This document shows positions 12,690-20,968 of a stretch of DNA of 64,000 nucleotides, in pieces; position 1 is the first letter of the stretch; each line of letters opens with the position of its first letter. The translations under genes and the position numbers were made by a program. The notes beneath the pieces are model-generated. The model was given only the letters and a program-made list of their open reading frames with translations, did no database searches and was not told where the DNA came from. Origin of the DNA: CAIWHR01 sp963713275 (GTDB lineage: Bacteria; Pseudomonadota; Gammaproteobacteria; Burkholderiales; Casimicrobiaceae); the NCBI GenBank assembly GCA_963713275.1, contig CAVQLG010000011.1, positions 1 to 64,000 of the forward strand, read 5' to 3'.

Positions 12690-13397
12690 TCAGCCGAGAA
12701 TCTGCTGGTACGACTCTCTGTCGGCTTGATAGCACCCGCACGAAGCTGCCTTCAACCCGCGCCGGTCGATTACCGTGACGTCGCCGCGGCTGTAGCGGAT
12801 GAGACCGCGCTTCTGCAGCGAACCCGCTGCCTTGGTGACCCCCACGCGGCGAACGCCGAGCATCAACGCCAGGAACTCCTGGGTGACATGGAAGGCTTTC
12901 GCATGCGCGCGATCCTGCGTCATCAGCAGCCAGCGGGCGAGCCGTTTCTCGACGACGTGGAATCGAGTGCAGCCCGCGGCCTGCGCGAGCTGCGTCAGCT
13001 GAACGTAGACGTAGCGGTCGATCTCGCGTTGCAGGGCCGGACTGCGCGCAAGCTCGCGTACGAACGACGCCGCGTCCATCCGCCATGCGGCGCCTGCCCC
13101 CTGCACCACGGCATGCATCGGCGACACGTCGACGCCCAGCGCCAGCGGGGCACCGAACATGCCTTCGTCTCCCACGAGGCCGACCTCCAGCGAGGCGGCT
13201 TCGTCGACCGGCATGATCAGCGAGATGAAACTCGTGGTCGGGAAGTAGACGTGGCTCAGGCGCTCACCGGGACGATAGAGCATGTCGGCAAACGCGAGCT
13301 CGACCGTCTCGCAACCATCCAGGAACCTATCGAGGTCAACCGATGGCAGCGCCTCGAGCAAGCGATTGCCCGCGGGGCCGTGGCGGGTCGATGGCAT
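12690..13397 (-). CDS. Crp/Fnr-family transcriptional regulator (paralogue 1)
   Basis: The 235-residue protein has an N-terminal cNMP-binding-like beta barrel (about 10-130), a dimerisation helix and a C-terminal winged helix-turn-helix (about 150-220; LGVRRVGVTKAAGSLQKRGL). No N-terminal Fe-S cysteine cluster like that of FNR is seen, and the classical cAMP-contact residues are not evident. The ATG at 13397 is preceded by a strong GGAGGAGAAC. The protein is the most divergent of the three paralogues here: its recognition helix has V where the other two have E (RRVGVT against RREGVT). A Crp-like palindrome with a -10 hexamer sits 144 bp upstream, suggesting auto- or cross-regulation. Its ligand is unknown. 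Confidence 0.85.
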   Translation of the reverse strand: MPSTRHGPAGNRLLEALPSVDLDRFLDGCETVELAFADMLYRPGERLSHVYFPTTSFISLIMPVDEAASLEVGLVGDEGMFGAPLALGVDVSPMHAVVQGAGAAWRMDAASFVRELARSPALQREIDRYVYVQLTQLAQAAGCTRFHVVEKRLARWLLMTQDRAHAKAFHVTQEFLALMLGVRRVGVTKAAGSLQKRGLIRYSRGDVTVIDRRGLKAASCGCYQADRESYQQILG

Positions 13398-13515
13398 GCG
13401 GTGTTCTCCTCCGGAGTCGGCGACCTCCACCCGTCGGCAACGCGCGGGGCTGCGGCGCAGTCCCGAACCCGATACCGCCGAAAACGGTGCGGTCATCCCA
13501 CCCGCGATCGATACC

Positions 13516-13560
13516 ACCTTAGGGCGATCCCCGGGCCCCGTCTGTCCGCTGGCGCACACA
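13516..13560 (-). promoter_or_regulatory. Crp-like class II promoter of regulator gene 1
   Basis: TCTGTCCGCTGGCGCACACA at 13541-13560 is followed on the minus strand, after 19 bases, by TAAGGT (13516-13521). The spacing is the same as at 11741, 18177 and 33816. The start codon at 13397 would be about 110 bases downstream of the predicted transcription start. Confidence 0.65.
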
Positions 13561-13609
13561 AGCGACCCGCGCCACGAGGCCGGCCGCGTGCGAGTCCGGG
13601 GAAACGGAA

Positions 13610-14398
13610 CTACCTTGCGACGTACGGCAGGAGCCGATCGAACTCGGTCTTGACCACCTGGTAGCACTCGCAGGACCGCCGCTCCAGGCCGGGCCGATCG
13701 AGCACGGTGATCTTCCCCCTGCGGTAGCGGATCAAGCCGGCGTCCTGCAACTTCCCCGCGGCCTCGGTGACCCCCTCGCGACGCACGCCGAGCATGTTGG
13801 CGATCAGTTCCTGGGTCATCGAGAGCTCGTTCGAGTCCAGCCGATCCAGGCTCAGCAGCAGCCACCGGCACAGTTGCTGATCGACCGAGTGATGGCGATT
13901 GCAGACCGCGGTCTGGGCCATCTGGGTGATCAGCGCCTGGGTATATCGCAGCAGCAGGTGCATCGTCGGTCCGAAGCGCTCGAACTCCGCCTTGAGCAGG
14001 TCGGCCCGGAGCCGGAAGGCATGCCCGGCGCTTTGCACCACGGCGCGACTGGGCGTGGTCTCGCCGCCCATGAACAGCGATATGCCGAGCAGGCCCTCGT
14101 TGCCGACGATGGCGATCTCGGCCGACGCGCCGTCCTCCATCACGTACAGCAGGGAAACGATTGCGGTGGTCGGGAAATAGACGTACCGCATCTTCGCGCC
14201 GGACTCGTAGAGCACGTCACCGAGCGGCAGCGCCACCCCTTGCAGATGCGGCGCGATCCGCTCGTAGTCGGCCTTCGGCAGTACGTCGAGGAGGTGGTTC
14301 TGATGGGAGCTGGGGCGCTCTTGCGCGGCAACCGGCGGCCGCTCGCCGGTCGGCGACCCGGAGCGCTTGACGAGCCGGCCGGGCTTGTCCGTGGTCAT
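13610..14398 (-). CDS. Crp/Fnr-family transcriptional regulator (paralogue 2)
   Basis: This 262-residue protein has a 35-residue polar N-terminal extension, a cNMP-binding-like barrel (about 36-160; YVYFPTTAIVSLLYVMEDG), and a winged helix-turn-helix (about 180-250; LGVRREGVTEAAGKLQ). It ends with a family-typical tail (ERRSCECYQVV). It closely resembles paralogue 3 at 28730 throughout. It is encoded directly upstream of, and on the same strand as, paralogue 1, with 212 bp between them. There is no Shine-Dalgarno sequence before ATG 14398. A -10-like TACGAT at 14405-14410 would start transcription at or next to the ATG, so a leaderless mRNA is likely. Target and ligand are unknown. Confidence 0.85.
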   Translation of the reverse strand: MTTDKPGRLVKRSGSPTGERPPVAAQERPSSHQNHLLDVLPKADYERIAPHLQGVALPLGDVLYESGAKMRYVYFPTTAIVSLLYVMEDGASAEIAIVGNEGLLGISLFMGGETTPSRAVVQSAGHAFRLRADLLKAEFERFGPTMHLLLRYTQALITQMAQTAVCNRHHSVDQQLCRWLLLSLDRLDSNELSMTQELIANMLGVRREGVTEAAGKLQDAGLIRYRRGKITVLDRPGLERRSCECYQVVKTEFDRLLPYVAR

Positions 14399-14404
14399 AT
14401 CGTC

Positions 14405-14447
14405 ATCGTACGCTGTTTGCCCGCCGCTGTGTTCGGTAGGGCACCGA
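14405..14447 (-). promoter_or_regulatory. Crp-like palindrome and -10 immediately upstream of regulator gene 2
   Basis: TGTGTTCGGTAGGGCACCGA (14428-14447) matches the best copy, at 33816, at 16 of 20 positions. TACGAT at 14405-14410 follows after 17 bases on the minus strand, two shorter than usual. The arrangement suggests autoregulation. Confidence 0.5.
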
Positions 14448-14599
14448 GGCCGCCGTTCACGGACTGGGGGCGCGAAATCCCTCGGACAGCCCGGACTCCA
14501 CGGTCATCATCGTGCCGTCGCTTTGGTCGGGGGGCGAACTCGCGCTGCGTCTGCGCAGTCGAAGGATGCCATCGCGCCCGCGCAAACGGCCCCATCGCC

Positions 14600-14644
14600 T
14601 GTGTGCGTCACCGTACCGACGGCGGAGGTGTCCACCGTTAGCCT
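14600..14644 (+). promoter_or_regulatory. Crp-like class II promoter of a small lipoprotein gene
   Basis: TGTGTGCGTCACCGTACCGA at 14600-14619 is a weaker copy of the palindrome. TAGCCT follows at 14639-14644, exactly 19 bases later, on the plus strand. The ATG at 14665 would be about 14 bases from the predicted transcription start. Confidence 0.5.
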
Positions 14645-14664
14645 CAACGCCGGTAGCCAATCGC

Positions 14665-14982
14665 ATGCACCTTCCCTCGATCATTGTTGCGCTTCTCGTG
14701 GCCGCAGTTCTCGCGTCCGGATGCGCCGGCACGGCGACCCGCCACTTCGGGAATGGCTTGCAGGACGGCACGACCCACGCCAACGACAGCCATTACGGCG
14801 TCATCGATTCGATCCGCTCCGGCTCACCCGAAGGCGACTATGCGCGCGAGGGCGGGGAGATCCACGCCATCCGCATCCGGTACGACGACCGCAGCTACCA
14901 GACCGTACTGCAGGCCGGTCTTGACGGACTGCGCGTCGGCGACGGCGTGCGCATCGAGCAAGGTCGCGTCCGGCCCTACTGA
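14665..14982 (+). CDS. small outer-membrane-type lipoprotein
   Basis: The 105-residue product begins MHLPSIIVALLVAAVLASGC, a signal peptide with a LASGC lipobox (Cys at 20). The C-terminal half (YDDRSYQTVLQAGLDGLRVGDGVRIEQGRV) resembles the small beta domain at the end of SlyB/glycine-zipper lipoproteins, but the glycine-zipper membrane part is missing. The internal ATG was chosen over longer upstream frames because it begins the signal peptide and lies just downstream of a predicted Crp-like promoter. It probably acts in the envelope; the precise role is unknown. Confidence 0.7.
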   Translation: MHLPSIIVALLVAAVLASGCAGTATRHFGNGLQDGTTHANDSHYGVIDSIRSGSPEGDYAREGGEIHAIRIRYDDRSYQTVLQAGLDGLRVGDGVRIEQGRVRPY

Positions 14983-15038
14983 TGCCTCGGTCTGCCCCGA
15001 TTCGCTGCCGCCTTCGGTGCGGTTTCGCACCCAACCGC

Positions 15039-15080
15039 TTGACCCAGATCAAGAACCGTCGGAGTGGCGCCCGATACATT
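15039..15080 (+). promoter_or_regulatory. FNR/ANR-type box with class II -10, upstream of the VIT transporter gene
   Basis: TTGACCCAGATCAA (15039-15052) is a close match to the FNR consensus TTGAT-N4-ATCAA. TACATT at 15075-15080 is placed so that the box centre falls at -41.5. The next gene on this strand is the VIT transporter at 15226, which implies a leader of about 140 bases. This box is different from the TCTGTKCG palindromes in the rest of the window. Confidence 0.6.
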
Positions 15081-15225
15081 GAAGGTGCAGCCAGTGGCAA
15101 TCGGAAAGGCGGGCGTTGTGGGCTCCCAAAGTTCCGGAGAAGCGGCGCGAGTTCTAACGCTCTGTTGCGCCCAGCGCGTGCTTGCATGGAAGTTCCGGCG
15201 ACTACTTTGAGACAGGCTCCCGACG

Positions 15226-15921
15226 GTGAGCCTGCGCCATAGCGAGCGGCATCGCACCGACCGCATCGCCTGGCTGCGCGCCGCAGTCCTCGGCGCCAAC
15301 GACGGGATCGTTTCCACGGCGAGCCTTGTCTTGGGTGTCGCTGCCTCCAATGCAACGCACGGTGCCGTGATGGTGGCGGGCATCGCCGGCCTGGTCGCGG
15401 GCGCGATGTCGATGGCGGCAGGAGAGTACGTTTCCGTCCGCTCGCAGGCCGACTCGGAGCAGGCGGCGCTCGACATGGAGCGCAAGGAGCTCGACGCCGA
15501 CCACCAGGGCGAACGCGCGGAACTCACCGCCATCTACGTCGGCCGCGGCCTCGACCCTGCACTGGCGAAGGAGGTCGCCGAACAGCTCATGGCCCACGAC
15601 GCGCTCGGCGCGCACGCCCGCGACGAGCTCGGCATTTCCGACACGCTGAGCGCACGGCCGATCCAGGCGGCGCTCACCTCGGCGGGGAGCTTCGCCGTCG
15701 GCGCCGCCCTGCCCCTCCTGGCCGTTGCCGCGGTCTCCGAGGCCGCACTGATTCCGGTCGTCTCGGGAACGTCGCTGTTGTTCCTCGCGCTCCTGGGCGG
15801 CGTGGCTGCGGGCGTCGGTGGCGCCAACGTAACGCGGGGTGCCGCGCGGGTCGCTTTCTGGGGTGCCCTGGCCATGGCGCTGACCGCAGGCGTCGGCGCG
15901 CTGTTCGGAACCCTCGCCTGA
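15226..15921 (+). CDS. VIT-family (vacuolar iron transporter-like) membrane protein
   Basis: The 231-residue protein has the VIT/CCC1 layout. An N-terminal cytoplasmic helix is followed by RAAVLGANDGIVSTASLVLG, two helices with the metal-site segment MSMAAGEYVSVRSQAD, a charged cytoplasmic loop (about 80-140), and a C-terminal group of hydrophobic helices. The family moves Fe2+ or Mn2+ out of the cytosol. The start is GTG at 15226; no better start keeps the N-terminal helix. An FNR-type promoter lies upstream, which would tie iron export to low oxygen. Length and motifs are complete. The substrate is inferred from the family only. Confidence 0.85.
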   Translation: MSLRHSERHRTDRIAWLRAAVLGANDGIVSTASLVLGVAASNATHGAVMVAGIAGLVAGAMSMAAGEYVSVRSQADSEQAALDMERKELDADHQGERAELTAIYVGRGLDPALAKEVAEQLMAHDALGAHARDELGISDTLSARPIQAALTSAGSFAVGAALPLLAVAAVSEAALIPVVSGTSLLFLALLGGVAAGVGGANVTRGAARVAFWGALAMALTAGVGALFGTLA

Positions 15922-16037
15922 CCCCCCGACGCCCCCCGCCACCGGTTCGAATGCCCCGTCATCGACTGCGTCCGGGATCGATGCGCCAACCGGTCCAATT
16001 CCGCGGTACTGCCGCCCGCTGAGCCCGTCGACCCATC

Positions 16038-17264
16038 ATGGTTCGAGCGCTGATCCGGCGTATCGTCGACGGGGTCGCCGCAGGTGCCAAGTACCACGTG
16101 AGGCTCGTCTTTTCCGACGAAACCACCTACGACACCACTCGCCTCGGCGAACCCGACGTCACGATCATCTTCCGCAAGCGGACCGCGGAGTGGTGCATGG
16201 TCTTCGGCGGCATGTTCGAGTTTCTCGAGGCGCATTTTCGCGGTGACGTGGACATCGTCGGCGAACAGGGACTGCGCCGGCTGGTCAACATCGGCTTCCG
16301 CAAGCCCTTCGGACGCATCGAGCATCCGCTGACCTTCGTCAAGCGCCGTCTGCTCGAGTGGCGACAGAACAACAAGGACCGCGCACAGGCGAAGCGCAAC
16401 GCCGAGTTCCACTATGGCCTGCCGATGGAGTTCTTCCACCTGTTGCTCGGGGAAACCTATGGCTACAGCGAGGGGTTCTGGACGGACGACACCCAGACGC
16501 TCGACGGGGCCCAACACGACAACTTCGACCGGATCTGCCGGAAGCTTCGTCTGAACCCCGGCGACAAGCTGGTCGAAGTCGGCCCCGGGTGGGGATACCT
16601 GTCGATGCTGGCGGCAGAGAAGTACGGCGCGGACGTGACCTGCTACGGACTCGTCCGCAACCAGAACGACGGCTTTCGCACGTTGATGCGCCGGCGCGGC
16701 TTTCGCGGCAAGCTGACGCTGGTGGAGAAGGATCACCGCGAGCTCGCAGACGAGCCGTCACGCTACGACCGCTTCGTCTCGGTCGGCGTTCACGAGCATG
16801 CCGGGCGCGACTGCAACGAGGAGTGGGTCCGCAGCATCGCCGCCGGCCTGCGCCCGGGCGGCATCGGCCTGATCTCGGCGACGTTCAACATGCGGAAGCG
16901 GCCGACCAACTACTGCACCATCAAGCACATCTTCCCGGGCGGCTACATTCCAAGCCTGGCCGAGACGCTGATCCTCATGGAGAAGCATGGCCTCGACCTG
17001 CGATCGGTGGAAAACACGTCCTACCACTACCATCGCACCGTCGAACGCTGGCTGCGCAATCTCGAGTCACATTGGGAGCGGATCCGTGCCATCGACCCTC
17101 TTCGCTTCGATGAGAAGTTTCGCAGGACCTGGCTGTTCTACCTGGGTGGCGCGGTCGAGACCTTCGAGGCTACCCGCGAGATCATCAACTGCTTCCACAT
17201 CACTTTCGTGAAGGGACACTTCTCCCGCAGAGGCCGGTCCGTGCCCCTCGACCGCTTGTGGTGA
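16038..17264 (+). CDS. cyclopropane-fatty-acid synthase-like SAM methyltransferase
   Basis: The 408-residue protein has an N-terminal lipid-binding-like region (about 1-110) and a SAM-dependent methyltransferase domain. Visible landmarks are HYGLPMEFFHLLLGETYGYSEGFW, split here as HYGLPMEFF and YGYSEGFW, the SAM motif VEVGPGWGYLSMLAAEKYGA (about residues 180-200) and the YHYHRTVERWLRN region near the C-terminus. Members methylate double bonds of membrane phospholipid acyl chains, usually in stress or stationary phase. The canonical CFA synthase begins its SAM motif VLEIGCGWG; VEVGPGWG here suggests a CFA-like subfamily. The gene stands alone between the VIT transporter and a convergent stress-gene group. 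Confidence 0.85.
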   Translation: MVRALIRRIVDGVAAGAKYHVRLVFSDETTYDTTRLGEPDVTIIFRKRTAEWCMVFGGMFEFLEAHFRGDVDIVGEQGLRRLVNIGFRKPFGRIEHPLTFVKRRLLEWRQNNKDRAQAKRNAEFHYGLPMEFFHLLLGETYGYSEGFWTDDTQTLDGAQHDNFDRICRKLRLNPGDKLVEVGPGWGYLSMLAAEKYGADVTCYGLVRNQNDGFRTLMRRRGFRGKLTLVEKDHRELADEPSRYDRFVSVGVHEHAGRDCNEEWVRSIAAGLRPGGIGLISATFNMRKRPTNYCTIKHIFPGGYIPSLAETLILMEKHGLDLRSVENTSYHYHRTVERWLRNLESHWERIRAIDPLRFDEKFRRTWLFYLGGAVETFEATREIINCFHITFVKGHFSRRGRSVPLDRLW

Positions 17265-17319
17265 AGCCACCTAACGCCCTCGGCATCCGCTTCCGGAACC
17301 GAATGTCTGCCCGTGCCGT

Positions 17320-17670
17320 CTAGGGCTCGGGGTGTCCGTCACGCGCAAGCACCATCCCCAGGGCGACCCCCGCAGCGGCGAAGATCGCGATCACCGGCCA
17401 AGGGTTGGCATGGACGTAGCGGTCGGTCTCCCGCCCCGCGGCGCGGGCTTTCGCCAGCGTCGCATCCTGCAGGCTCGCGAGCCGCGCCTTCGCGGATTGG
17501 AGCGATTCCACCGCATTGCTGCGCACCTGCGCGATGTCCTGTCCCGTCTGGTGGGCCGTCGCGGCCAGCAGTTGCTCCATGTCGGCAACGAGCACCCGCA
17601 GATCGGCCCTCAGCTTGTCCATGGTCACCCGCTCGCCGCCTGCATTCACCATCCACTCTCTTGCGCTCAT
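17320..17670 (-). CDS. DUF883 (ElaB/YqjD-like) membrane-anchored protein
   Basis: This 116-residue protein has a central coiled-coil helix (DKLRADLRVLVADMEQLLAAT onward, about 15-75) and a single C-terminal transmembrane helix (PWPVIAIFAAAGVALGMVLA). That is the layout of ElaB/YqjD proteins, which tether ribosomes to the inner membrane in stationary phase. The ATG at 17670 was chosen because GAGG lies 9 bases upstream; in-frame ATGs at 17676 and 17679 are possible. The gene lies 171 bp downstream of the Lmo0937-type gene on the same strand and may share its Crp-like promoter. Confidence 0.8.
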   Translation of the reverse strand: MSAREWMVNAGGERVTMDKLRADLRVLVADMEQLLAATAHQTGQDIAQVRSNAVESLQSAKARLASLQDATLAKARAAGRETDRYVHANPWPVIAIFAAAGVALGMVLARDGHPEP

Positions 17671-17841
17671 TGGCATCATCCTCGCGTTCTCATGTTGTCG
17701 TTCCCCAGTCGCGGCCAACCATCACCGCAACCACTTCGTCACTTCCCAAACCGCGTTACTCTCCGGTGCCTCGACGCCGGCAGCGCCGCGTGCGGCCGCG
17801 GGCTTCACGCACTTGCCCGGCGTCGCCGGCCAAGGGTCCTG

Positions 17842-17991
17842 TCACAACGAGCGCCGCCCGCTGATGAGGTTGACCAGAACCATGACAACCGCAATCACAA
17901 CCAGAACGTGGATGAAGCCGCCCATCGTGTAGGACGTGACCAGCCCCAGCAGCCACAGGACGAGCAGGACGACCGCAATCGTATAGAGCAT
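17842..17991 (-). CDS. Lmo0937-family small membrane protein
   Basis: The 49-residue protein is nearly all hydrophobic, with two helices (YTIAVVLLVLWLLGLV and FIHVLVVIAVVMVLVNLI) joined by TSYTMGG, the signature of this small stress-associated family. The ATG at 17991 follows AAAGG at suitable spacing. A Crp-like palindrome with a correctly spaced -10 (CATATT) lies about 190 bp upstream. Function is unknown; the family is commonly encoded near CsbD and PRC-barrel genes, as here. Confidence 0.8.
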   Translation of the reverse strand: MLYTIAVVLLVLWLLGLVTSYTMGGFIHVLVVIAVVMVLVNLISGRRSL

Positions 17992-18151
17992 CGAAGGCAC
18001 CTTTCCCTTGATCGGTTTCCCGGTGGTTGGCTGACTTGATGCTTGGCATGCATCGGCACAGGAGAAACCGCGATCCACCCCCTTACGGTGGCGAGCCAGA
18101 TCGCTACAGACCGAACTACCAACGCTGCCGTGCACCGTGGCAACCAATTGC

Positions 18152-18196
18152 AATATGGCGCTGCGCGAGCACGGCGTCTGTTCGGAAGCGTACACA
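18152..18196 (-). promoter_or_regulatory. Crp-like class II promoter of the Lmo0937-family gene
   Basis: TCTGTTCGGAAGCGTACACA at 18177-18196 is followed after 19 bases on the minus strand by CATATT (18152-18157). It faces the small membrane-protein gene at 17991, with a leader of about 150 bases. Confidence 0.65.
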
Positions 18197-18430
18197 GCAG
18201 CGAACTGGCGTTCGACGCGGCCGCGTGCGCAACGCGCAAGCCGGGCCGTCACGCCGCAGCGACCGACCGGGTGTTCGTAGGCGAGGAATCGCCCGGCGAG
18301 ACTGTCGCAATTGCGCCGCGTGGCACCCAGGGCCCGCGACCGCAGGCCGTGTGCACGCGGCTTGCTTGCTCGGAACGCAGCCCCCCACCCCGGCCGGCTC
18401 TGTGCCGACGCGGCTCCGGCAACGGTGCGG

Positions 18431-18745
18431 TCAGCCCAGTCGCGCGCGCAGCGACCTGATCTCCGTCTCCAGGCGCTCGATCCGCTCGACATAACCGAGC
18501 ACGACGCTGACGGCATAGGGATCGAGCTCGAAGTCGTGGCGAATGCGCGACGCGGCCCTGGCGACCACCAGCCAGCGCGCCTCGAACGTCCACGTCGGGG
18601 CCTCGGGGTCGCGCGGAACCAGCGCGCCGTAGCGCACCAGCTCGCGCAGTTCTTCCTCCGGGAGTCCCGCGGCGCTGACGAGCTCCGTCCACGTCACCTC
18701 GACGTTCGCGTCGAGGCACACCGCGTCTATGGTGGCGTGGGTCAT
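18431..18745 (-). CDS. cbpM: chaperone modulatory protein CbpM
   Basis: The 104-residue protein has a MerR-like N-terminal helix-turn-helix fold (VTWTELVSAAGLPEEELREL) and a C-terminal helix (GYVERIERLETEIRSLRARL), as in CbpM. CbpM binds the J domain of CbpA and inhibits its co-chaperone and DNA-binding activity. The start codon overlaps the cbpA stop (ATGA at 18742-18745), so the pair is translationally coupled, as in other proteobacteria. Confidence 0.85.
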   Translation of the reverse strand: MTHATIDAVCLDANVEVTWTELVSAAGLPEEELRELVRYGALVPRDPEAPTWTFEARWLVVARAASRIRHDFELDPYAVSVVLGYVERIERLETEIRSLRARLG

Positions 18746-19689
18746 CGGGCAACCTCCTGCTCCAGGTGGGCACGCGGGTTGAAGTTCGTGGTCTCGGCGA
18801 GCTTCCGGTACAGCGCACGCTGCGCGTCGTCGACGACGGTCGGCACCTCGATACGCACGATCGCGTACAGGTGACCGGCCGCGCTGCCGACGCGAGCCAT
18901 GCCCCGACCCGCCAGGCGCAACTGCTGTCCCGCCCGCGTGCCGGCCGGCACCTTGAGCGCGACGGCACCGGCGGGAGTCGGCAATTGCACGCTGGTGCCG
19001 AGGATCGCCTCCCAGGGTGCCAGCGGCAGGTCGATGTAGAGATCCTGGCCGGACACGCGATACAACGGATGATCGGTCACCTCGACGTCGAGGTAGAGGT
19101 CGCCGTCGGGACCGCCGTTGACGCCCTTGCCGCCCTTGCCGGGGACCCGCAGCTTCTCGCCGTCGGTGACGCCGCGCGGAATGCGCGTCTTCACGCGATG
19201 CGGTACGCGCCGCGCACCGCCGTCCGGACTCCATTCGAGCACCGAAAGCTCGAGATCGATTTCCGCGCCATGGAAGGCCTGCTCGAGCGAGATCCGCACG
19301 ACGGCCTCGTAGTCGCTGCCGGCCATGGCACGGTCGGGCCGCCGCGCACCGCCGCGGCCCTGGCGGGCGGAAAGGCCTGCGAACAGGCTGGACAGGTCGA
19401 GATCGTCGAACCCGCCCTGCCCTCGCGCGAAGTGCTCGCCCCAATCCGGAGATGGGCGGAACTCCTGGCCGGGTGTGTAGCTGCCGAGTTGATCGTAGGC
19501 GGCGCGCTTCTCCGGGTCCTTCAGCGTTTCGTACGCCTCGGCCATTTCCTTGAACTTCTCCTCGGCGTCCTTCTCCTTGGACACATCGGGGTGGTACTTG
19601 CGTGCGAGCCGGCGATAGGCGGCCCTGATGTCGTCGGCGGTCGCGTCGCGTTTCAAGCCGAGGATCGCGTAGTAGTCCTTGTACTTCAT
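18742..19689 (-). CDS. cbpA: DnaJ-like co-chaperone CbpA
   Basis: The 315-residue protein has a J domain (1-70) with the HPD tripeptide at 33-35, a Gly-rich linker (about 75-125), and two C-terminal substrate-binding beta domains (about 130-300; PRGVTDGEKLRVPGKGGKG). It lacks the zinc-finger domain of DnaJ, which is diagnostic of CbpA. It stimulates DnaK ATPase and binds curved DNA in stationary phase. It is complete and forms an operon with cbpM through a 4-bp overlap. Confidence 0.9.
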   Translation of the reverse strand: MKYKDYYAILGLKRDATADDIRAAYRRLARKYHPDVSKEKDAEEKFKEMAEAYETLKDPEKRAAYDQLGSYTPGQEFRPSPDWGEHFARGQGGFDDLDLSSLFAGLSARQGRGGARRPDRAMAGSDYEAVVRISLEQAFHGAEIDLELSVLEWSPDGGARRVPHRVKTRIPRGVTDGEKLRVPGKGGKGVNGGPDGDLYLDVEVTDHPLYRVSGQDLYIDLPLAPWEAILGTSVQLPTPAGAVALKVPAGTRAGQQLRLAGRGMARVGSAAGHLYAIVRIEVPTVVDDAQRALYRKLAETTNFNPRAHLEQEVAR

Positions 19690-20339
19690 GCCGCCTCTCC
19701 TGCCCCGATCGATGCCCGCATTATGACGGCGGCAGCCCGCGCCTCCCAATCGGCGTCGGGGCGATCGAGCAACTGCGGCGGCGCCAGGCGCAGCGGGCCG
19801 GTCCCGCCAGGGTCGGGCTTGTTGCATTCGTGGAGCAGATGCTCGGGCTCGCGCAGCCGGTCGAGGGCCAACGGTGGCCGGGCGCTGGCGCTGCTGGCTG
19901 CCGCCGCGGCCTGCGCGGGTGCCGGTCGACTGCGCGGGCAAGCTCCCGTCGCCGACGCGCTGGCCGCCTGCGGCGACTGCCATAGTATGCACGGTCGGCG
20001 ACGGGAGCGGCGATCCCCTTCCGCAAGCATCCCTCTTCTACACCGCTGGTCCGATGCCGCTTTCTCGCGGGTTCGCCATCGCTCCGCCGCTCATGCTGAC
20101 GGCCTTTGCCTGGGGTGCAATGCCGCTGCTCGAGGCGCTGATGCAGCGCTGATTCGGGCGCGACCTCGGCAGCATCCCATCAACCCGTCTTGGTCGCCAA
20201 ACGATCACCGGACCGCCAGAGGCTGATGCGATTGAGCTTGCACCAGCCCGTCCGTCCGATGCACGGCGCGTGGGCATGACCCCACACGCACAACCCTGCC
20301 TCGAGCGAGGGACCTGCCCGCGGAGGAAAGCAGCGCCGC
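19690..20339. other. 650-bp stretch; possible cytochrome c N-terminal remnant
   Basis: On the plus strand around 19870-19995 one frame reads as a hydrophobic leader followed by LAACGDCHSMHG, a CxxCH haem-binding motif as at the start of a mature cytochrome c. The frame has no start codon in a good place and does not continue as a cytochrome. The following plus frame to 20152 (ending FAWGAMPLLEALMQR) is unrecognised. I see no other gene. Confidence 0.3.
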
Positions 20340-20531
20340 TCAACTACCCTTCTTCGCGTCCTCGACGTCTTGCTTGAGGTCACCAAGCTTCGCCTGCGCC
20401 TCCCCGCCGAGCTTCTGAATGGTGCCCTTCGCTTCCAAGGTCTCGTTTCCCACGAGGTTGCCGACGACTTCTTTGATCTTGCCCTGAATTTCCTTGACTC
20501 GGCCCTCGACCTGGTCTTTGTTGATGGTCAT
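20340..20531 (-). CDS. CsbD-like general stress protein (UPF0337), copy 1
   Basis: The 63-residue product begins MTINKDQVEGRVKEIQGKIK and ends DLKQDVEDAKKGS. It is a charged helical protein of the CsbD family, which is induced by general stress in many bacteria; its biochemical function is unknown. An AAGGAGCAGG Shine-Dalgarno sequence precedes the ATG. It closely resembles copy 2 at 34026. A Crp-like promoter lies upstream at 20691-20736. Confidence 0.9.
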   Translation of the reverse strand: MTINKDQVEGRVKEIQGKIKEVVGNLVGNETLEAKGTIQKLGGEAQAKLGDLKQDVEDAKKGS

Positions 20532-20690
20532 GTCCTGCTCCTTACGACGGGTTCCGGCAAACGGCCGGCGCGCCTTGCTCTGTCCTGCATCGAAGCCTGC
20601 AGTTGGCCCTCCTCCGGTCGCGAGCAGCGCCCCAATTACAACTGCTTTGCTATTTGGCGGCGCCACCCCATTCGTCTCCATCCATAGTGA

Positions 20691-20736
20691 AGTTTAGGGC
20701 CAACCCGTTGACGACGTCTGTGCGCTGTCGCACACA
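20691..20736 (-). promoter_or_regulatory. Crp-like class II promoter of CsbD copy 1
   Basis: TCTGTGCGCTGTCGCACACA at 20717-20736 is followed on the minus strand by TAAACT (20691-20696) after 20 bases, one more than at most other copies. The csbD ATG at 20531 is about 155 bases downstream of the predicted start. Confidence 0.6.
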
Positions 20737-20968
20737 GCCTGAGGTGCCCACTATTCCCGACATGCCCTCTCCCACCGCGCATGGCGTCGTGACTCCGCGC
20801 AATTCCGAACGTGCGTCCAAGAGGAACGCGGCGGCCATGACGATGCGGCTTGTACGCACGCCGCCGGCTGCCCCCTCCGCGTTCGGACCAGCGAGCCGTC
20901 GTGGAAGGGTTGTTTCCGCGGCACGGAGCCCTCGTGCAGGGCGGAGCAGGTCGGTGATTGGCGCCGGA

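Noticed and set aside
19874..20152. Possible 92-codon gene following a CxxCH-like motif
   Set aside because: The haem motif and the open frame are in different frames, and the start lacks a ribosome binding site. It was kept only as a remnant note.
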